NCBI GenBank assembly: GCA_026874595.1
Contig: CM049316.1
Span: forward strand, 45,089,695-45,153,694
Length of the DNA: 64,000 nt
Direction: 5' to 3'
Origin: Sipunculus nudus
Lineage: Eukaryota > Annelida > Sipuncula > Golfingiida > Sipunculidae
Made by a program: the position numbers and the translations under genes. The first letter of the stretch is position 1; each line of letters begins with the position of its first letter. Positions 58,878-64,000 of this stretch are shown piece after piece. The notes under the pieces were generated by a model. The model saw only the letters and a program-made list of their open reading frames with translations. It did not search any database and was not told where the DNA came from.

Positions 58878-61015
58878 TGTATCCCCAGACAAAGTCGGGA
58901 TGCTATGGTTTCACGACGGTCCCGCCGCCGCCGCAGAAAAACCTTGTGAGCGGGATTACTAAAAAAATATTTCACTGATCTTTTTCAAACTTTACATTTG
59001 TATAGATATAGGTAAGGGGACGAAGCCTATTCAAAATGGGGTCATGACCCATGCTAGGAGAGTGACCTTGACCTTGAATAAGTCCTTTTTTGCTGAAAAT
59101 AACACAAATTCTAAAATATCTCAAGTAAGCTTGCATGGACTGGTCCAAAAGTCAAGGTGACCGAAGATCTTGGATAGCCTTGTGATATACCGGAAACTGG
59201 TGGCGCCACCTATTATCGTTTTCTTGTTTTTACGCCTTTTAATACCCCCATAATTGCCACTTGACAGTACTGTAAGCATTATATGTCAAAAACTAATGGA
59301 CAGATTTCTTTCACATTATGCACATGTAGAGAGATGGGTTATGGGATGAGGTCTATTTACATTTGGGTCATGACCTTTACCATGAGAGTGGCCTTGACCT
59401 TTAATGTGTCCATATTTGGTGAAAATCACACACCTCTTATGATTTCTCCAGTGTTGATAGCCATATGGATTTCAAACGTGACTTAAGTATGGCCCACCAC
59501 TAAAGTAAGAACCCTATAGGTTCTAGGGTCATGAGGTCAAAGGTCAAGGTCACTGGACTCGGATCTTAAAAGATACTGTGGATGCATTTTAAGCCAAACT
59601 TTCATCCCAGGTCTTCCATCTTTAATATATAGCGCACTTGCCAATAGTGGATGATCCATATCAATTTTGGGGTCACAAGATCAAAGGTCAAGGCCACAGG
59701 AGCTATCTGTCAAAAATTAGTTTCTGGATGATAATTCCTGCTTTTATTGATGTATTGATTTCAAACTTGACATATATACCAATGAAAACGCAAGACTCCA
59801 ATTGATTTTGGGGTCATGAGGTCAAAAGTCAAGGTCACAGGACACATCTTAAAAAAGATTGTGGATGCATTTTCAGCAAAACATTTCATCTCAGACCTTT
59901 CATCTTGCACATATAGTTCATCTGCCAATAGAGGAAGACCCCTATCAATTTTGAGGTCACAAGGTCATAGATGAAGGTCACAGGAGCCATCTGTCCAAAA
60001 ATTAGTTTCTGGATGATAATTCCTGCTTTTATTGATATATGGATTCCAAACTTGACTTGTATATGACCCATTGGAAAAGCAAGACCTGTATTGATTTTGG
60101 GGTCATGAGGTCAAAGGTCAAGGTCACAGGACACATCTTTAAAAAGATTGTGGATGCATTTTCAGCCAAACAATTCATCTCAGATCTTTCATCTTGCACA
60201 TATAATTCACCTGCCAAGAGTGGAAGACCCCTATCAATTTTGAGGTCACAAGGTCAAAAGTGAAGGTCACAGGGGCCATCTGTCCAAAAATTAGTTTCTG
60301 GATGATAATTCCTGCTTTAATTGATGTATGGATTTCAAACTTGACTTGTATATGTCCATTTGGAAAAGCAAGACCCGAATTGATTTTGGGGTCATGAAGT
60401 CAAAGGACAAGGTCACAGGACACATCTTTCAAAAGATGTGGATGCATTTTCAGCCAAACATTTCATCTCACATCTTTCATCTTGCACATATAGTTCACCT
60501 ACCAAGAGAGGAAGAACCCTATCAATTTTGAGGTAACAAGGTCAAAGGTGAAGGTCAAAGGAGCCATCTGTCCAAAAATTAGTTTCTTGATGATAATTCC
60601 TGCTTTAATTGATGTATAGATTTCAAACTTGACTTGTATATGTCCCATTGGAAAAGCAAGACCCGAATTGATTTTGGGGTCAAAGGTCAAGGTCACAGGA
60701 TACATCTTTAAAAAGATTGTGGATGCATTTTCAGCCAAACATTTCATCTCAGACATTTCATCTAGCACATACAGTTCCCCTGCCAATAGAGGAAGACGCC
60801 TGTCAATTTCTTGGATAGCCTTGTGATGTGCCAAAAGGTCAAGGTCACGGGACCAACATCTTCAAAAAGATTGTGGATTGATAGATGGAAGAAACAATAA
60901 TTGCTTGCCAAGTGTCAGTATATGCTGCTAAAAATGGGGGCCTGTTCTTAAAGGGGGGGGGGGCGTACTATATCTTGGGATACTCTGGCACCTGCGGTGC
61001 CAAGAAATGTCTAGT
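58878..61015 (+). mobile_element. HINE-C, a second Helentron-like family, with AGGTCA-rich array
   Basis: Starts aat|TGTATCCCCAGAC and ends TCTAGT|tatt, the same terminal pattern as HINE-B. Subterminal GTATCCCCAGA pairs with TCTTGGGATAC, and a hairpin TGGCACCTGCGGTGCCA sits just before the 3' end. The duplicate locus at 62849-63260 lacks the element and reads aat|tatt, showing insertion between two T bases. The central array (59500-60800) has about 290-bp units made of two related halves of about 145 bp, each with AGGTCA-type motifs. A GGTGGCGCCACC palindrome occurs at about 59200, linking it to HINE-B. Non-coding. Confidence 0.82.
59500..60800 (+). repeat. HINE-C central tandem array with nuclear-receptor-type half-sites
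   Basis: Phased at about 59534, 59819, 60108, 60397 and 60677 (roughly 290 bp), with alternate half-units between. AGGTCAAAGGTCA (a DR1 arrangement) is exact at 59534-59546 and 60108-60120, and one base off at 60677-60689. Most units also contain TCAAGGTCA. Other units have decayed forms. Confidence 0.78.
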
Positions 61016-61300
61016 TATTCATGTATTTTTTTTATTCAATATATAAATCATTTTGAACAGGAGGTTTTCGAATTTCTGGCTCCGCCACTGATCATGGCCC
61101 CTCCCTTGCCTCAATCCTGGCTACGCCCCATATGTGTGTGTGTGTGTGTGTGTGTTTGGCGATTAAGATTGGTATTATGAGAAACTGAGTAATCATGTAT
61201 TCTAACATTTTGTGAGTTGTAATTATGTAGAGTAAAAAACACCCATATTGCGAAAAATACGCGTATATTATTAAGGTCCTATATCACTTGCCCTTGGGAG
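61016..61300 (+). repeat. Direct repeat unit A, right part
   Basis: Matches 62991-63265: caatatataaatca-ttttgaacag, a GT-rich microsatellite, then tggtattatg-gaaactga, cccatattg and aaatacgcgt. It includes a segment with CTCCGCCACTG that unit B lacks. Confidence 0.78.
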
Positions 61301-61365
61301 TAAAATGAAATGTTAAAATCCATTATATGGTGGTTGTTTTCCTTTTTATCGTCTCTATACATTTA

Positions 61366-62300
61366 ATTTAGCTCAGGTGACAGTTAGTCATGCTGAGCAA
61401 TAGTGATAGGTCTTCGTCCGTCGTCCGGCCCGTCTGTAAGCAGGGCGCAAATCGCAACATTCAGACCTGGAAAGTTCCTGTTAAAGTTTAAATCCAGACG
61501 GATCCTGTTCAAATCTGTGGTATTTTTTTTTTTGAATATAAAAACTAGGCCACAGATCCCTAAATTATGCAAGCTACGTGGCGAAAACATGATTTGCAAC
61601 GTTTTAACACAGGGGCAGAGGGACTCGTCTGTATTGCAGTATTGAAGTATTGCACATTTCCCCTCAAATTCGATACAAAAATTTTCTCAACCATTTTCTC
61701 AGAGAAGATTGAAATGTGATGACCTTGAACTTGATGTTCAAGATCAAAGCTGCGGAAATATAGAATAACTGAAGCACTGCGCGATAATAAGAGCCCATTT
61801 TTTTTAGTTTACACATATAACCAGTCACCATGCAATTTGTGTGAACAAAATTGGCCCAACCATCTTTTTTACTGGTACAGTGTAGATGTCAGTCAGTGTA
61901 GCATTTGCAGAATTCAGACTATCTTTACGTGACCTGCAACTGTATACAGGAAGAACCCTGTCGACTTCGATGTCAGAAGATCAAAATTACAGGTCACGTG
62001 TGAAAGTTATCATCAATTTGTTTTTCAGTTTTTAATTGTATTTAAACTTCACCTTTATGTTACTAATAAAACTTTTATCGATTTTCAAAAGGTCGAGGTC
62101 ACGGCTGGGGGGTGGGGTGGGGGAAAGTTATTTCCAGTTTTGTGTTCAGTGAGTAACTGTTAGAATTGATTGATTTATTCAGACATCAGGGAAAAAAACA
62201 AATTTGGGTCCAAAAGGTAAAGGCCACACTATGGGTCAGGGTTGTACTCACTGATTTGAACACTTGGTTTTTAACTTCACACACACACCCACATATATAT
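61366..62300 (+). repeat. Diverged family A-like repeat
   Basis: Begins TTTAGCTCAGGTGACAGT and ATGCTGAGCAATAG, then CGTCCGTCGTCCGGCCCGTC, as in family A ends. The body is too diverged to align with copies I-III by eye. It contains gaccttgaacttg and ggtcacgtg phrases. The right end is uncertain. Confidence 0.5.
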
Positions 62301-62494
62301 GAAGGAAACATGAACCCCGTTTTGTATTATATCTGCTCATAAACTGAAAAGGGCCCCATCAGTGCACAAGAAAAACAGTTGCCCAATTAAGACTTTACCA
62401 GACATACACACAATATTTCTAAGCAGTTTATTGGTGCGTTACTCTAAAACTCTGTTTTCCCATGGATATCATGTTGAACATATCTAGATTAGCT

Positions 62495-62508
62495 TTATAT
62501 ATATATAA

Positions 62509-62587
<79 letters not shown>

Positions 62588-62590
62588 TAT
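62495..62590. repeat. (AT)n / (GATA)n microsatellite
   Basis: AT dinucleotides at 62495-62556, followed by about eight AGAT units. Confidence 0.93.
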
Positions 62591-62848
62591 AAGACTATTG
62601 GTGTCATCTATAATTTGTTATCATGTTTTTACAAGTTCAAGATTTAATATTGAGTCTGAGAACTAACATTCATGTAACTGTTGTAGCCGGGTAATGATGT
62701 ATATCTGACTTTGGATCATGAAATTGATATTTAGTGCATCTGTCAGACCTATTTCTTATAGTTATCATTTAAAGTTTGAACAAAATCAGATGAAGCAGTC
62801 CCAAGAAAATATGAGTAACAAATGTGATTTTTTTTAAATAATTAGTTG

Positions 62849-63265
62849 ACAACCTTCCCTGAAAGAAGGCGACATAGTGTCAAGTATAAATGTTGGCAAG
62901 GTAAGAAAAATTTCTTCAAACCTTTATAACCCATCTGTTAATCTTGACCATCAATCAAGGGAGAAATGGTGATAAGGTATATCATTCTAATTATTTATAT
63001 ATCCTATTTTCAATATATAAATCAATTTTGAACAGCTGAGAGGGAAGGGGATTTACCTTTGATCGTTCCCCCGCCTGCTTAAATTGTGTGTGTGTGGGGG
63101 GGGGGGGTTCCGTATATATATATATATATACAGGAGTGGTATTATGTGAAACTGAAAATTTAGTAATCATGTATGCTAACAATTTGTAAGTAATTTTGTA
63201 GAGCACAAAATCCCCCATATTGTGCGAAATACGCGTTTATTATACAGGCCCTGTATCTCTTAGGC
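62849..63265 (+). repeat. Direct repeat unit B (uninterrupted copy of unit A)
   Basis: Collinear with 58719-58877 joined to 61016-61300 but without HINE-C, so it is the empty-site reference. Contains G- and (TA)-rich microsatellites at 63095-63130. Confidence 0.8.
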
Positions 63266-63276
63266 CCCTTTTCCAT

Positions 63277-63306
63277 GCGCGCGGAAACGCGCGCGTTTCC
63301 GCGCGC
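63277..63306. repeat. 30-bp perfect palindrome, GC-rich
   Basis: Made of GCGCGCGGAAAC, CGCGCG and its complement. A second imperfect copy, GCGCGGAAACGCGCGCG, follows at about 63340-63360. It lies just after TAGGCCCCTTTTCCATG, which looks like the tip of a DNA transposon; no matching end was found in the window. Confidence 0.85.
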
Positions 63307-63647
63307 TGAAAAAATCGCGCTGAATTGAGCTTTTCCATTTGCGCGGAAACGCGCGCGTTTTCGCAGAATGCCCCCTTCGCGTGACCTGTTTTCACAAGGT
63401 ATTAACCGTCCTACAGCCTTCCCGGCATCATGTCAAGCATGTGTCTGTTCAGTTTATGCATGTATATATATACGCTCTTTACACACCGCTTTACCTATAG
63501 GGCTACTTCCTATATCGTAAGGCGCTGTTTGTTATGACCTCGTATCCTGAATTGCAACACCAGAGGGGAGCACTGTATTTTTGTCCAATCAGATGAGACT
63601 TTGTGCTGGAAGAAAAAGCCAAGTGAGGAATACACAGAGCCAATCAT
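63307..63647. other. Unassigned sequence left of family G copy 3
   Basis: No ORF of note. It contains CCAATCAG-type boxes (gtccaatcagatg near 63585, gccaatcat near 63641), as a promoter region might. Confidence 0.4.
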
Positions 63648-64000
63648 ATTAATTTCTTTTTGAGTGACAGCTCATCCCCCAGCGTAACCGTCTGAACAGG
63701 CCACAGGCTCAGAGAGAATTGCCCCTGACGTGGTTTGCTTAGGGCCTTGGGCACATAGGATGCTCGGCCGGTGAGCTGTAATTCAAACGAAACGTAACAA
63801 CAAAGGCTGCGTGCACACCTCGCTTGCTGGTTTAGTTCTGCAGACAACAGATACATGGCTACGCTAACACAGTCATAATGTCATAATCGAATCGGTCGAT
63901 GATGCGAGCGGAAACTCAATAAGCGGCGCTTGAAGCACAGCAATGGGCGGAGCCAGGATGCCTGTCGAGTGTTTGTTTATTGGCATCTGATTGGCTGCTT
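63648..64000 (+). repeat. Family G repeat, copy 3 (truncated by window end)
   Basis: 63648-63745 matches 1-90 and 63942-64000 matches 91-145, including GATGCCTGTCGAGTGTTTGTT and TTGGCTGC. About 195 extra bases (63746-63941) separate the two parts. It runs off the window in the same orientation as copy 1. Confidence 0.78.

Noticed and set aside
60039-60834. Several 60-110-codon frames in the AGGTCA-rich array
   Set aside because: Repeated frames on both strands caused by the tandem units; not genes.
61078-61090. CTCCGCCACTG as an end of the 750-5360 hAT family (also near 55495 and 58323)
   Set aside because: Only 8-11 bases match the TIR and no second end was found; too short to call.

Overview
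This is a eukaryotic window from an intron-rich, AT-rich, repeat-dense invertebrate genome. The repeats point to a mollusc, probably a bivalve. The evidence is pearl/HINE-like rolling-circle elements with central tandem repeats and a dispersed TTTAGCTCAGCTGA repeat family of the kind common in mollusc genomes. No bacterial-type genes, CRISPR arrays, rRNA or tRNA genes were recognised.

The one host gene recognised is CDK10, the PISSLRE-type cyclin-dependent kinase, on the + strand. It has 16 coding exons from 28622 to 51484. All splice phases agree, giving a 382-residue kinase, with a possible polyA signal at 52082. Its introns carry several repeat families: HINE-B arrays in introns 2 and 12, family A repeats in introns 5 and 12, and small CAGTGRAACC elements in introns 9 and 13.

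The left 24 kb is a nest of transposons. A host repeat (family G) appears split at 1-749, 5361-5503 and 10284-10497. An unsplit copy at 22627-23715 shows the pre-insertion state. It proves that a hAT transposon (750-5360, 5-bp target duplication aagac) and a Ty3/gypsy-type LTR retrotransposon (5504-10283, duplication ttata) were inserted separately. Next comes a 2.2-kb foldback DNA element with about 300-bp inverted repeats and a 9-bp duplication (10896-13100). After it lies a full-length, apparently intact L1/Tx1-type LINE (15633-21770) with an 11-bp duplication, open ORF1 and ORF2, and a poly-A tail.

The right 11 kb, downstream of CDK10, is again transposon-derived: a third HINE-B copy, a pogo/Tigger-like TA-flanked element, a C-rich TIR element with a nested MITE, a second foldback MITE with a 10-bp duplication, and a HINE-C element. 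HINE-C has its own tandem array rich in AGGTCA half-sites, and a nearby uninterrupted duplicate shows its TT insertion site. The window ends in a partial third copy of the family G promoter-like sequence with which it begins.

The most notable items are two related Helentron-like families sharing termini but carrying different dimeric tandem arrays, a recently duplicated 839-bp higher-order repeat inside a CDK10 intron, the intact LINE, and the several filled/empty-site pairs readable within one window. All family assignments were made by eye from the sequence; no database search was run.
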